Below are positions 11,314 to 22,143 of a DNA stretch of 64,000 nucleotides, piece by piece (positions within the stretch are counted from its first letter, which is position 1; each line of letters begins with the position of its first letter). The stretch comes from Halichondria panicea (lineage: Eukaryota > Porifera > Demospongiae > Suberitida > Halichondriidae): NCBI RefSeq assembly GCF_963675165.1, contig NC_087377.1:15248198-15312197 (forward strand). The letters are read 5' to 3'. A model generated the notes under the pieces. It did no database searches. It saw only the letters and a program-made list of their open reading frames with translations, and was not told the DNA's origin. The position numbers and the translations under genes are program-made.

Positions 11314-12678
11314 TTAAGAGCCTGGAATTTTGATTGCTATTTGAACGCCCACTAACTACTTCCTGTATAGCTTCCGCAGTAAAATTGTGCTGAGCTGGCA
11401 CACCCTTTTACATTGAAGTCATTGTAAAATCAATGTGTTTTTGCAGCCTCTGCATTCTGCAATGCATGCGCTATTATTCTAAATAAAGGAAGTTTGTGAA
11501 ATATTGAAGTAAGAGCTACACAATGGTTTTTGTCCCAGAGAGTGTTTGTCAACTGTCAGTGAGCTAGCTGGTCTTGAAGATACCTACTATACACACAGTA
11601 AGTGCAGTAGTAGTAGATCTAAGAGGTAGTCTAATGCTCAAGGATGATGGAACATCTTATATACATAGTAGGCATCTGCAGAATTGTGTGCATGTGGAGG
11701 AGATGTTCCACCATCTTTAAGCATTAGTTTTTACCTCTTAGATCTACTACTACTGCACTATACTGCACTTACTGTGTGTATAGTAGGTATCTTCAAGACC
11801 AGCTAGCTAGCTCACTGACAGTTGACAAACACTCTAGCTCTCTGGGACAAAAACCATTGTGTAGCTCTTACTTCAATATTTCACAAACTTCCTTTATTTA
11901 GAATAATAGCGCATGCATTGCAGAATGCAGACGCTGCAAAAACACTAGCCTCGATTCCAGGCCGCTTTCAATTGAGAAAGACGGCCTGGTATACACTGTC
12001 TGCGCATGCGTCAGTTGCCCCAAGATTCTTGGGGATCGAGATATCTTAGTAAATTAGTCAGTATATTGTATATTTTACAATGATGTCATTGCACAAATCA
12101 CAGCAGTTTTAACACAGCTACTTACAACATTTACGACCTAGACTAGTGACTAGTTTGTTGTGATGGCTTCTACTTCTGTTCTGCTCTTGCTCAAGCTCTC
12201 TCCAGTGTTGAAAAGTCAGATTTTGTCTTCTTTTGTACTGTGGTAGAGTGGTAGGCGTTTTTCTGTCAGTACCGACCGGTTCTGGCAAATCTACTTGCTT
12301 CCAGACACTTGTTTGATGCCATCTCAGTAAGATCAGTGCTCCTCGTAGTATGAGCCTAGAGTTGTGATGGTGATTTCTCTCTCTTGACACTAAATAGTTT
12401 AATCAACCACGTGGGTGACCATAGTACAAAAGGTTAATTGATAAAATTTAATTACAAAGAGTTTTACTAACAAATTTACTATTGAATCCACCCACGTGCA
12501 AACAGTGTTTACCAGGCCCTCTGGTGAGAGGGGCTGGGATCGAGGCTACAAAAACACATTCATTTTACAATGACTTCAATGTAAAAGGGTGTGCCAGCTC
12601 AGCACACTTTTACTGCGGAAGCTATACAGGAAGTAGTTAGTGGGCGTTCAAATAGCAATCAAAATTCCAGGCTCTTAA
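11314..12678. mobile_element. Fold-back element flanked by TTAA
   Basis: The element begins TTAAGAGCCTGGAATTTTG and ends with the reverse complement of the same sequence, so TTAA is present at both outer edges (11314-11317 and 12675-12678). The arms are very long: 11318 to about 11690 pairs with about 11695-11947 plus 12547-12674. The whole would fold into one hairpin, interrupted by a separate 0.6-kb insertion at 11948-12546. No transposase frame is present. The TTAA duplication fits mobilisation by a piggyBac-family enzyme (inference). Confidence 0.8.
11948..12546 (-). mobile_element. Nested repeat element with terminal hairpins
   Basis: This element interrupts the right arm of the fold-back element. 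Its ends are inverted copies of TAGCCTCGATTCCAGGCC, and each end contains a small hairpin (CCAGGCC ... GGCCTGG). A diverged copy in the opposite orientation lies at about 45470-46196. A 90-codon minus-strand frame (12118-12390) overlaps the conserved interior, but the homologous region in the other copy is rearranged, so I do not call a gene. Superfamily not recognised. Confidence 0.7.
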
Positions 12679-12887
12679 ACTATTATATTTTAGGAATTAC
12701 ATTCAGCAAGATCAAAAGCGTTCTTATAGTCACATTTTCATAGTTCAAAGTTCAAGGCATAATTATTTTGGCCCGGTTAGAACCCAGAGGAGGTCCGACA
12801 TGCGTGCACGAATCACTACAAGTGCCAGTGTATTTGGCCTGGACATATGTCACGTAACCCCCCAATGACCACAATGCACTGAATTTA

Positions 12888-13020
12888 TACACTGTAAAAA
12901 AAAAAGTGCGGTGAGCACACTAAAACCGTCGCATATAGCACACTTTTTCAAAAAAGCGTGCTATATGCGACGGTTTTAGTGTGTCCACCGCACTTTTTTT
13001 CAATCATTTTTTACAGTGTA
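12888..13020. mobile_element. 133-bp palindromic MITE (TA-flanked)
   Basis: A near-perfect palindrome running TACACTGTAAAAA ... TTTTTACAGTGTA, with inner arms around GTGCGGTG and CCGTCGCATATAGCACAC. Outer TA dinucleotides fit a Tc1/mariner-type target duplication. It lies inside a second, larger inverted repeat (about 12775-12822 against 13016-13055) that contains CATGCGTGCACGAATCACT. Confidence 0.75.
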
Positions 13021-13223
13021 GTGATTCGTGCACGCATGTCAGACTTCTTAGAACCACCGTGCATGCATTTGTACAGTACTCCCTTGGGTTTGTACCAATA
13101 CACCAATACAATGGCGGATCCAGGGGGATCCCAATGTGCAATAGCCACTGCACTCTATACACAGCAAAAACACATCATGACTGTTATATGAGATGCATCA
13201 TCGTATTTTAGTGTTAAAATGAC

Positions 13224-13433
13224 TACCGTATAGCGTGTAATTTTCGTGGAGAAAAAATTCGTGGTTTTCGTGGTTGGAGGTCTAACCACGAATATTTTAC
13301 CCATGAATGAAGCGACCTTGCCTACCTTTATCTGCAAGTGCAAGCAGCAACCACGAAAATATTACCCACGAAATGTCTCAATATTGCTGAACCACGAATA
13401 TTTTGTCCCCCGAAAATTACCCGCTATACGGTA
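13224..13433. mobile_element. 210-bp MITE of the TACCGTATAGCG family
   Basis: Inverted termini TACCGTATAGCG and CGCTATACGGTA enclose several copies of motifs around TTTTCGTGG and CCACGAA. Relatives are seen at 19051-19260, about 23828-23995, 51377-51587, and a solo end near 56206-56234. It carries no gene; the overlapping short frames are incidental. Confidence 0.8.
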
Positions 13434-13529
13434 TGTCATTTGTACTTGAAATTTCAAAAGATTTGTTTCATTTATGTTAATTACTGTAACAAATGTGTTT
13501 TTACTGTGTAGACAGCCATGTTACAACTA

Positions 13530-14169
13530 TTATTTCGTACGGTTGGGTGGATGTAATCTTTGTTTATCTTCAGAACATCTCCTTCCACCGCCATCATTCG
13601 CCTGCATGTGTAAAAACGTTATAGGGACAGTTTCATATTTATACTGTGACGACTTCTGAAATTCGTGGAATGCAATAATGTCCGTTGATAATACGTTCGT
13701 AAAAACAAATGGTTTAATAACCAGTTTCCTAAATAGTCGGCTTCCAATGAGACCGACCGCACTAGCTCACTGAATTTCTTGATGGCATGCACTTAATACT
13801 CTATGACCACCAGGGACATTCGACTTATTACTAGTTATATCAATAATAGAATTAAGCTGTATATGGTATCGATTCTTCCGAATCCGGCACACTACTGATA
13901 GTGAGCATACTTGTGTTACATATTGCGTAGGCTTCAAACAGACTAGATTTACTATTAGATTCTATTACGGTACATTGTATGATCGAGTAGTTCAGGGTAA
14001 GCAAAATGTCAAAACAAGCGATACAGGGCCTATAGCTAGCTAGCTATGCTGGATCCATACAAACACTCAATTTCTGTTGGCCCTAGCTGTTAGACTAGTG
14101 ACACATGACAAGCATGCAGCTTACCTCAACTTGAGTTAACTCAATGTCTACGTCCTCAATAGTCGCCAT
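13530..14169 (-). CDS. Candidate very small two-exon gene (weak)
   Basis: On the minus strand an ATG at 14167-14169 opens MATIEDVDIELTQVE and reaches a good donor (GAG|gtaagc) in phase 0 at 14125. A possible acceptor (tttttacacatgcag) at 13602 continues in frame for 23 codons to a TAA at 13530-13532, for a 38-aa product. The upstream flank has some CG-rich sequence and a GGAAGTG (ETS-like) motif. I do not recognise the protein. The second exon could be wrong, or the real gene could continue past a weak GTACGA donor near 13539. It may also be chance. Confidence 0.25.
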
Positions 14170-14447
14170 GTGATTGAAAATTAGTTCAGCAAAGGCGCTT
14201 GTAGGACCAGAAAGCCAGAAATCGGAAAACGCGGAAGTGAAGGGTAAATGATGTACAGTACGAATCTGTCTTCAAGCTTGCATGCTGTATCCTTCTGTAA
14301 AAGCCGGTAAGCAGTAAGAATTCAACTAATATTTATATGGCACCTAGGGGGAGGTGGGGCTTGCCATGATAAAAGCGGTAACTGGCACTTGCTAACCAAT
14401 CCAAGCAAGTATTGCACATAATCATGTTTAGCTTAGTCGTAACTCTT

Positions 14448-15064
14448 AGTCTCGAATACCCGCCTCAACCTAAAAGCTTGAGTCTGGTCAAACTCACATT
14501 GTGGTTTGGTTCAAGTGTGTCCAGGAATTTCTTGGACATTTAATTGGCCACAAGTGGGTGTGGAACATGAATAAAATTATAGTCTACATGAATATCATTA
14601 TAGCTAACCGCCACAGCAGCATGGATTGTTACGAATTAGCCCCAGACATGCAGAAGGCGACGTAGGAAAATTCATGGAGAGAGTTGTAAGGATATGATAC
14701 TAGAACTCTCCAGACTAGCAACAGGACCTTTGGAACACCTTGTCGAAATTAACAGCCTAAATGCTCATTTATGTGAATGTGACCGTCGACCATGGCTTCA
14801 TGGCCCTCTAGCTCTGTGCAATGATGGCTTCAAGCTCAGTGTTTTTCTCGTAGGCTTTCAACTCCTAGCCTTAATTGATACACTGTCTGATATAGCCCTC
14901 TGTGTATGTTCTGTCCCTAACATGCAACATGCGGTGGCTTGTGGCTTTATCACTATGCTTGTGGGCGTGTAGTCCACTTGACTTTGCTGACTGTGCAGAA
15001 CAAAGTTCATATGTGAGTTGGACCAGACTCAAGCTTTTAGGTTGAGGCGGGTATTCGAGACTAG
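14448..15064. mobile_element. hAT-like non-autonomous element with 8-bp target duplication
   Basis: Long inverted termini begin AGTCTCGAATACCCGCCTC and extend about 60 bp. The insert is flanked by the direct repeat TAACTCTT at 14440-14447 and 15065-15072. An 8-bp duplication is typical of hAT elements. Its interior shares a GTCCAGGAATTTCTTGGAC motif and a CATGAATATCATTAT motif with an element inside 45660-45860. No transposase is present. Confidence 0.75.
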
Positions 15065-15072
15065 TAACTCTT

Positions 15073-15658
15073 GGGCATGCTGCACACTGCCATTCTGTTT
15101 TTTTTTTTACTGTAAATATGTATTGATATACTGTAAGAGCTTTTGCTTTGATGTGTTCAAACATTCCCAGCAAAACTCATGGCCTCTTCTTGCTGATTTG
15201 GTCTCCAGTGAAGTAACAACCCTTTCATTCAGAAATTAGGTGAGGTATACGTACTTATGTCTAGAGCGTTTATCTGATCTTATACTTTTCATATTAGAAT
15301 ATACAGCTGATGGACACACGACAGAGTTTTGCTGACATTCATTGTAGAGACTTTTCAAAGCACATACGACACAAAACTGGCCAATTTCATGACAATGCTC
15401 TGATTGAGTAAACGTGTACATTAATTTTATTTTAGTGTGCAGTCAGATGTTTGCTATTTCTCACCATCATTTGGATCACTAATTATTTTTCATAAACTAG
15501 AACACATGTATCACAGAGTTTGCTGTTCCCATGTTCTGCAGCCCTTCTGTAGAACTGGAAGCCATGATTAGTGATCATGAGGGCGGCCATAATATCAAAA
15601 CGGCTGACTCAGCAGTTGGAATCATTCCTGTCCTAGCCCCGCCCACTTTCTGGACAAA
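15073..15658 (+). promoter_or_regulatory. Upstream region of kanadaptin
   Basis: This 586-bp stretch between the hAT-like element and the kanadaptin start codon contains no gene that I can support. Near 15580-15600 there is GGGCGGCCATAAT, which resembles a YY1/initiator-type core, followed by TGACTCAGCA (AP-1-like). These sit 60-80 bases before the ATG and could mark the core promoter, but this rests only on short motifs. Confidence 0.3.
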
Positions 15659-17676
15659 ATGGAAGAAGCTAGTCGTAGTAGTAGTAGTAGTAGTAAGGTA
15701 GCAACAAGTCAGTTTAAAGTGCCAAGCATTTCCATACCAAGAAAGAAGAAGCCTCCTAAGCAAGAAGTCACCCCAGAGACGCCTTTAGATCCATCCAGGG
15801 ATGTTGAGAGCTCACAGGAGTTGACAGAGCAACCAAAACCAAACACCCTAACCACGATACCAAAGGACACAACAGGCGAGGAACAGAGTGAAGTAGTAGA
15901 AGATCAGCAAACATCAAAAGACGATGATCCTAGTAGACGAGCAAACGAAACGGCTACATCAGACAAACAGGCAGGGAATTTCCCTCCCGTCCCGTACATC
16001 GTACCACATTGGAGTGGCGCTCCCACTGAATCATACTTCCTGTCAGTCATCAAGAACGGAATAGTCATTGAAGAAATCTCCCTATCCGGCAAACCTTTCC
16101 TCGTTTTTGGTCGCCTCCTGTCTTGTGACGTACAATTGGAGCATCCCTCACTGTCACGCTACCATGCCATACTGCAATATCGACCCCCTGATGGTGAAAA
16201 TTCCGACGCTGAGCAATCAAGCGGATCAGCATTCACTGGAAATACAAGAGAGCCTGGTTACTATGTGTACGACCTTGGTAGTACACATGGTACATACGTG
16301 AACAAAAGCCAGATCAACCCTCGCTGCTACTGCAGGCTCAGAGTGGGGCAAATGGTGAAGTTTGGTGGAAGCTCGAGAATGTTTCTACTGGAGGTAAGTG
16401 TTTTAAGTAGAGCTATACGTGGTAGAATTTCACCTTTACTAGTATTGTTCCATAATTATGTGCTAATTAACTAGTGTAAGTACTTGTACGTTACTAATGG
16501 CCTGCTTAGAATACATGCAGCTGGACTTGTATGAATTACACGTTGTATAGCCAGTTAATGGTAATAATTTGATGATCTACATGCACGTACGTACTGTATA
16601 TAATTATACTAAGACCTAAATAGTAAATGCGTATTTTTAGCTTTGGTATGCAGATAGAGAAAACTCTACATACATGTTTTTTTCTTTTAGAGTGGGACCG
16701 GGGGTCAAGCTGATGTGGAGGCAAGTGCTGAGGAGGAGATTCAAGAGATTCTGGAACAGCGAGAGAAGGTAGAGAAGAAAAAGGCAGAGTCAGAGGCCGC
16801 CAGGGAGCGACAGGCCAAAGAGAGGGAGAGTATGGGTGCCATGTGGGGAATGTGTGAGTGACAGCAACCATTTTTCAAATTGTAGCAGCTAGTCTCTCCA
16901 TAACCTCAGTCCTTGTGATAGTTTACTCAGCCACCTTTTTTCCTTCTTTTTACCTCCACCTCCCTCACTTCCTCCCCCCCAGTACTGGAGGATGTCCCGG
17001 AAGAAACAGAGGAAGAGCATGAACTAGACCCGGAGAGGGAGGCCTACTATAGTGAGGACCCAAAGAAAGCTCTCTGGAAGTTCTTTGACAGAGAAGGACT
17101 CGAGTTGGAATACGAAACTGTAGAGGAAGGCCCACCCAGAGCCCGGGTGTTCACCGCCAAAATTAGGTGACTATCATGAATTGTTTCGTTCAATTTGCAA
17201 AATTACCTTATGTACAGTTATAGCAGTATCAATTCTGTATAGCTATACTGAACGTCACAGGTAAATATGCACATCTGTGGTTTCACTGTTTAGATCATTT
17301 TGCTGGTATTAAATCATAGCCTTAACCACTAGCAAACGTTGTTTTTCGTTTTGCGAATTCACATTTTTGCGATTTTACTCTCTTTCGCAGAAATTATTCC
17401 CGCAAAAATAATTATGTCAGTCCGGGTATAATTATGATATCGACTAATGCACACCTTAGGCAGCTGTAACTATTTTATTTACTATAATTATGACTTTTTT
17501 GATGTGATTGCATTTAACAGTTAGGGGTGACCCGGCCCTCCCCTATGTATGAAGCCAATATGGAATGGTTACATAATTATACAGAATTCACCGGACTGCA
17601 CTAGTGTAGCTCATTCCTTTTGTGGTATCGGGCTCATTGGCCTTGTCTGCCTGATTCTAAGCTCTCCCCCGGCCCT

Positions 17677-17720
<44 letters not shown>

Positions 17721-20700
17721 CACACCGTGACCCCTCCATACGCACACAGACTCCCGATAGACACAGCGACTGGAGAGAGCATCTATGCAGAGGCCAGTGT
17801 ACAGGGTAAAAAGAAGGATGCAGTGCTGCAGTGTGCCCTCAATGCCTGCAGGGTACTTGATGCTCACGATATGCTCAGGGAAAACAGTCAGAGTGAGTTG
17901 GTATATACTCCAGTCAAGCTCAGTATAATGTGTTACCTGACCTATATATTATAACAGGTCATACATCCTCTACAGGTTAATATGTGTTGTGTTAGCGGGC
18001 CATGGTTTTAATACAGCTATACTGTTAGTCTGCTCTGTTAAGGTTGATTGTTAAACTGACTCTTTCTTCGCTGTACAGTCAACTGGAGCACTAAAATATA
18101 TAATTTATGAAGTTCTTGGGATACCTTGATGCTTTGCCTTTGTGTACATTGTCTCCACACCCCCTATTCAGAGCGTAAGCGTCGTAAGCGTAACTGGGAG
18201 GAGCATGACTACTACGACAGCGATGAGGACACATTCCTGGACAGGACCGGAACAAGTGAGGTCCCAGTAATAATAGAGAGGTGCTGCATGATGTGTTAGG
18301 GAAGAATTTATTGTATAAACCGCATTTTAACTAGACTTGCAGTTATATAATTATTCGATGTATATATACGTACATGTACGTACATTAATTGTATGTATAC
18401 ATGCTGCTTAAACATTATTCAACAGGAAATTCTGCACTGCAAATCATACTAATTATCGTAGTACCACAGACTGTTGGCTGAAGTATGTAACTAACAATTA
18501 ATTTGATTTTGTACTCAATTAAAGTACATGCAGGTATACAATACTTTCTGTGTGTGTACGTACAGTTGAAGTGAAGAGAAAGCAACGTATGAAAAAAGCA
18601 GGAGTGTCACATGATACGACACAAACCTACCGCTCTTTGGTAAATACATTCATCCTAGTACATATACACACTCAATAGTCTTGATACCTCTCCGTAGCAA
18701 GAGCAACTCAAGTCCATTAAAAAAGAGATATCTGAAATTGAACAGAAACTGAAAAGAAATCAACAAGGTGTGTTAGTACGTATACTAAAACAATGTACTA
18801 AAAAACTATACTGTATAAAGTTGAATTTTTAATTTACAAGTCCCACAAATCAGTTTTTTTCAATTCAAGCTTTAATTTAGCAAGCTGATGGGAAGCACTC
18901 CTTTTTCTTAAACGCTCTGTATAATTACGTGCTTTGCGTTACTTTGATTATTAGGCTGCTAGATGTAAACAGGTTAGTACGTACTTATAACCTGGTTACG
19001 TTCCTTGGTTGTGCACATGACCACTTACTTATACCTATATTCACAAGTACGTACGTATAGCGTGAAATTTTCGAGGCACTTATATTTCGTTGAATGGCCT
19101 CTAAAAGCATTTCGTTGCACGAATGACTGCTTACCGGAAGCCACGCCCCCTTTAATCTATGCAGATAATTCTATACAAATTTTTGTGGACTTACTTTTCG
19201 TGTAGGATTGCTAACCCATCATAATAACCATAATCAGCGAAAATTTCACGCTATACGGTAATTAGATTCCATCATCCACTTGCATGTGCTATCCTTTTTT
19301 GAACTTATGCTTTGTATTTTTCATGCAGTCAGTGCTGGTGGTGGTGATGAGGACCTGGACCAGTTCATGAAAAGCGTCCGTCATCAGTTGGACCCATCAC
19401 AAAAGAGAGAGCTCAAACAGAAAGTACAATCTCTTAAAAAGGTACGAAACAAACAGTTACGTATGTATATACAGCGCATGTACATGTTGTACAAATAATA
19501 GTTTAAAATTAACCCGTTAAGTAAAGTGGATATTATTATTAATGGGGTATAAAATTACAACCTTAACGCCGTTAAGTTATATCCGAGCCAATACTATAGG
19601 AATGTATTTATGCTCTCATAGTTCAAGCACGTATAATTAACATTTTCAGTTATTACTAATGAAGCTGTTATTTTAGGAGGAGGAGAGAGTGAGCAAGTTG
19701 GCATCCATTGCTAGACCAGCTGAAATGCCAGCCAAAATAAGGTATAATATTATATACATGTACAGTACCCATCAATAAAAAGTTCCCGTTCCGTTTGCGT
19801 AAAACGCACCGCAAAAAAAAACCGCATAATGAACGCATTGTATTATGCAAAACGCTATCGTTTTCACGCATGCGCAGAAAAATTGCTGAGCAAGCAGATT
19901 CGTTAACTTGTGATCGTGCGTACAGTGTAGAAGTAGCTAGCTAGCTAGCTTGTGTACTACAGTATAGCTGATTGTCTAGCGCTTTAATCCTCTTAGTTAG
20001 CTTATAGATGCTATTTTGCAACAGTGCACCGTTTCCCCAGTTGTTCTCGGTCTCGCATCAGCCCCAAGACTAAGTTGCCCTCCATGCAAGTTATTTGTGA
20101 CCTGGAATGACCGTTTTTGAAGACCATCGTCTCTTCTCCAGTATGTCTGACTGCATGTCTGCATACTTTATAATAGCTAGCTAGCTCATTGTACTACAAA
20201 TCATACAGTATCATTGTGTAAGTAATTTCAATTTTTCATGATGACGTCACCGTTTTAATTTATAATGAGAAATTGATTGGTCGCGTTCTGCATCCAGTTT
20301 AACGCTACCGTTTATACGTGCGTTTTTAGAAACGGAACGGGAACTTTTTATTGATGTATACTGTATGTGCACACTATACATATTTTAATTTGTAGTTATA
20401 GTACTATATAATTTTGTGTTATGTATAAATATTATTCTGTCTATGACATTCATCATACTCAGTTTCACTCTTGTGTAGTTCTATCGACTGAGGAAACTAT
20501 TTAGACAGTTATAGATTATTTTGTGCGCATACAATAATTGTAAACATTTTTTTAAACTCTTTTTAGTGATGAAGCTATTGCCCAAACACCTGAGGCTATC
20601 ATAGCTTCAAAATCAAAAAGAGCGTTCATACCTCCTCCCAAGAAAGTACCTGCCAAGACGAGCAATAAACCCTCAAGTAAAGAAGACCTAGTCACAAGGG

Positions 20701-21666
20701 AATCGGCCAAAATGGAGGTCGACCCACCACCGCCACAGGCAGACCCCCCTCAGTCAAAATCAGACACCTCCGCAAAAATGGTGCCTATCAAGAAAAAAAA
20801 GAGGTTGCCCCCAGTGAACGAAACAACAAATCAATCTTCAGAGGTACGCATGAACTCTGTCACTCATGCACTTGTGGTATTGTATGGTGGCGTAACTAAA
20901 GTCTATTTGCGTTGAGTTCGACCCCGGAAGTTATGTGGTCAATTATGGCTTCATTTATGCTTTATGTTGTGGACAAGTATGCCTAGGACTTCTACCATGC
21001 ATGGAAATGCTTTTACTTTTAGCTGGTTGGAGCTTACCAGCACTACAGCATATAGATAGAAGCGCTTTTTAACAAGGAATCCAATGGTATAATTATAACG
21101 CTTTGAATTTCAGTAAAGTATGACAAAATTATGACTACTTTATGAAGGTCAAACTCAACACAAATAGGCTTGCAATGAGGCAGGAGGAGGCCTAGCTTTG
21201 CCTCCTGCACTATTGAATTTCAAGTGTCATGTGACTCACCTCACTCTGGCTTTTTAATAGCTTTGGCTAGCTAACTCTAGCTAGCTAACTCTAGCTAGCG
21301 AACTAGGCATATAGAATGAGCAGAAAACAGCTCTTTATCACTGTCTTGTTGATTAATTATTATACTGTACGACTGTATTGCAGTTGTATTACATGCCTTT
21401 TTCTCTTTCTCCGCTCTTGCAAATACACTATAGACATGCACATGCTTGCTTGGCTGTATACACACCCACCACACACACACACCCACCACACACACACACA
21501 TGCACAGCCTCAGTGGCCAAAAAACGATGAAGACTATAGCGACTGGATGCCCCCAGAGCGTAAGTGACATCACTTTCTTACTAATCATAATAAAAATTGT
21601 GCATGTTTTTATGCAGATCAAACTGGAGACGGAAAAACACATTTGAACGAAAAATTTGGCTACTAA
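15659..21666 (+). CDS. SLC4A1AP: Kanadaptin (FHA-domain protein), 12 exons
   Basis: Proposed exons: 15659-16393, 16691-16853, 16983-17166, 17750-17892, 18172-18255, 18566-18639, 18698-18767, 19329-19441, 19677-19741, 20567-20843, 21508-21559 and 21617-21666. They sum to 2010 nt, an intact 669-aa frame; the human protein is somewhat longer. An FHA domain (about residues 125-245) shows FGRLLSCD, LSRYHA and DLGSTHGTYVN, the phosphopeptide-binding signature. It is followed by an acidic coiled region, a dsRBD-like segment (GKKKDAVLQCALNACRVLD), the kanadaptin block WEEHDYYDSDEDTFLDRTG, and the conserved C-terminus GDGKTHLNEKFGY. Kanadaptin was first described as binding kidney anion exchanger 1 and is largely nuclear in later work; its precise role is uncertain. 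The start ATG (gacaaaATGG) is a good Kozak match. The gene converges with the Calx-beta gene downstream. Confidence 0.93.
17679..17719. repeat. CA microsatellite in kanadaptin intron 3
   Basis: About 20 CA dinucleotides immediately upstream of the exon 4 acceptor, so the repeat lies close to or within the pyrimidine/branch region of that 3' splice site. A similar CA/CCA-rich tract precedes exon 11 at about 21464-21500. Confidence 0.9.
19051..19260. mobile_element. TACCGTATAGCG-family MITE in kanadaptin intron 7
   Basis: Inverted termini CGTATAGCGTGAAATTTTCG and its complement ending CTATACGGTA. The interior contains GAGGCACTT and GGCCTCTAAAAGCAT motifs shared with the copy at about 23828-23995. 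It sits about 70 bases before the exon 8 acceptor. Confidence 0.75.
19770..20356. mobile_element. 587-bp inverted-repeat element in kanadaptin intron 9
   Basis: Starts CATCAATAAAAAGTTCCCG and ends with the reverse complement; the arms continue through CGTTCCGTTT and GTAAAACGCAC-like sequence. The interior has no open frame of interest. No clear target duplication could be assigned. Confidence 0.7.
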
Positions 21667-22143
21667 AATTTATTGTATACAATGCTCTGTATCTGGATTA
21701 TTATGTTTCACTTTCATTGTAAATATGTATATAGAGCATGCACGCCACTTGATTAGATGAAAACAACGGCTGGTCCATGTCCCCCAATTAATGTGTTTAA
21801 GTTACAATGACCAAGAACTGAGAATTATCTAGCCCGAAAAATATGAACATCTCGAGGATAAAATTAATAATTGAGAAGAGTCAAGAACACGCAATGCATG
21901 CATGACTGACAATTAATTGCTAATACATGACTGACAATTAATTGCTAATACATGACAGTTGCATGCATGGCATATCATAATGAGTTTGATACATTCACTA
22001 TAGCTACAAACGAAGAATAGTATGGGGATAAAAATAAAGACGGAACTAATTAAATTTTTTTGGTGTTATAATTATAACTGTTCAATCTAATGATAAAGCA
22101 TTAGCTATAGCTACGTACATGTATAATTATAGGAAATTGTTCT
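21667..22143. other. Convergent intergenic spacer (3' UTRs of both flanking genes)
   Basis: The 477 bases between the stop codons of kanadaptin (plus) and the giant Calx-beta gene (minus) must hold both 3' UTRs. A 24-base direct repeat (CATGACTGACAATTAATTGC...) occurs twice near 21902-21955. The part next to the Calx-beta stop resembles the sequence after the stop of the paralogue (about 55500-55617), for example GTTCAATCTAATGATAAAGC on the plus strand, so the 3' UTR was duplicated with the gene. No clear AATAAA was identified for either gene. Confidence 0.6.

Noticed and set aside
12118-12390. 90-codon minus-strand frame inside the nested element
   Set aside because: The homologous copy near 45600-46030 is interrupted and rearranged, no known domain is visible, and codons look unconstrained.
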